Assembly (NCBI GenBank): GCA_035946625.1
Contig: DASYZE010000023.1
Location: 7,410 to 71,409 of the forward strand
From: DASYXZ01 sp035946625
GTDB lineage: Bacteria; Acidobacteriota; Terriglobia; UBA7540
Direction: 5' to 3'
Length of the DNA: 64,000 nt
Positions 63,459 through 64,000 of the stretch are shown one piece after another; position 1 is the stretch's first letter; each line of letters begins with the position of its first letter. The notes beneath the pieces are model-generated. The model worked only from the letters and a program-made list of their open reading frames with translations, ran no database searches and was not told where the DNA came from. Both the position numbers and the translations under genes were made by a program.

Positions 63459-63713
63459 CTACCGGGTCGCTTTGGCTTCTGCGGCTGCCGGGGCCGATTT
63501 TGCCTTGTTGAAGTCGGCGTATTTCCGCTGGAACCGCTCCACGCGGCCGGCGCTATCAATCAGTTTCTGCTTGCCGGTAAAGAAGGGGTGGCAATTGGAA
63601 CAGATTTCCAGGTGCAGAACGTCGCTCTTGTAGGTGGAGCGCGTCTTAAACGTGTTGCCACAGGCGCAGACCACAGCAACTTCGTGATACTTGGGGTGAA
63701 TATCGTTTTTCAT
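63459..63713 (-). CDS. rpmE: Ribosomal protein bL31, zinc-binding form
   Basis: 84 residues with AAGGAG upstream of the ATG. It begins M-K-N-D-I-H-P-K-Y-H, has C-A-C-G-N-T-F and C-S-N-C-H-P-F-F-T-G-K-Q, so the Cys residues of the zinc-binding (type A) form are present, and ends with an Ala/Lys-rich tail longer than in E. coli. Part of the large ribosomal subunit. Confidence 0.97.
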   Translation of the reverse strand: MKNDIHPKYHEVAVVCACGNTFKTRSTYKSDVLHLEICSNCHPFFTGKQKLIDSAGRVERFQRKYADFNKAKSAPAAAEAKATR

Positions 63714-63910
63714 GGAACTCCTTCTGAGCGTAAACGCGAATCCCTATCTTAACCGTCCGCCGCAAAATTTTCAACGGAAAATCCGCGCCGAGCATGGCCA
63801 ATTGGTTCTCATTGAAGGCAGGTTCCGTGCTCTGCCGCGCCGAGGCGCCGAGCGGAAGTATGTCAAGGCAAAGTAAGAAGATCCTGTTCTTAGCAAAGTA
63901 AGTAGTTCCT

Positions 63911-63959
63911 GTGGGCGCTAACCGAAGGAGCCCGTAGGGCGACTGAGGTTAGCGCCCAC
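63911..63959. repeat. Perfect 13-bp inverted repeat (hairpin element)
   Basis: GTGGGCGCTAACC (63911-63923) and GGTTAGCGCCCAC (63947-63959) with a 23-bp loop. The loop is itself partly self-complementary (GGAGCCC/GGGCGAC region). It lies in the gene-free 290 bp at the right edge and may be a dispersed REP-like family. Confidence 0.85.
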
Positions 63960-64000
63960 TGCGCGCGTCAGGGGGCGCTTCCTCCTGCTTTTCCCGCTCC

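Overview
The window looks like a chromosomal segment from a soil-type Acidobacteriota (a genome or metagenome bin). This is inferred from the gene mix, not from a marker gene. It has a Ser/Thr kinase fused to a TolB-like propeller, several PilZ proteins, a PQQ dehydrogenase with its own cytochrome c, diheme c-type cytochromes, a GH42 enzyme with a membrane anchor, and GC-rich REP-like hairpins in many gaps.

Layout. 1-2.5 kb: the end of an ornithine cyclodeaminase-family gene, a DUF5666-like exported protein and two PilZ genes. 2.5-3.4 kb: a frameshifted aspartyl protease/SEC-C gene. 3.4-31.3 kb: one block of phage structural genes, all on the minus strand. In transcription order these are endolysin, small membrane proteins and holin, a small winged-helix protein, Mu gp27-like and gp28-like terminase subunits, a DUF935 portal, a Mu I/Z-like protease-scaffold, decoration protein, major capsid protein, connectors, tail tube, frameshift-type tail chaperones, a short tape measure, a very large tail hub carrying a glycosidase-like toroid, and tail appendages. 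I see no integrase, transposase, replication gene or repressor in the block. 31.4-64 kb: ordinary chromosomal genes. These include dtd, a PQQ dehydrogenase/cytochrome pair, a sensor kinase preceded by two truncated kinase starts, a VapBC-type toxin-antitoxin pair, an aldo/keto reductase, purB, a WalJ-like hydrolase, an M16 peptidase, GH42, tRNA-Ala and tRNA-Ile, an M24 peptidase, glgC, eno, FmdE, a rhomboid-TPR protein, a cytochrome c, thyX and rpmE.

The most unusual feature is repeat DNA. More than 20 tracts of degenerate tandem heptamers (some octamers) fill almost every gap of the phage block; only a few occur outside it. Each tract is built from different heptamers, and many contain a shared GAAGAAG-type core. 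In the terminase, protease and tail-chaperone genes such tracts, and GC-rich palindromes, lie inside the reading frame and are translated. In other places they supply Shine-Dalgarno sequences, start codons and even an apparent signal peptide.

Intact head, packaging, tail and lysis genes that have tolerated this much repeat insertion, without any mobility or regulatory gene, suggest a long-resident, possibly domesticated particle (gene-transfer-agent-like) and not a recent prophage. That is an inference and needs comparative data.
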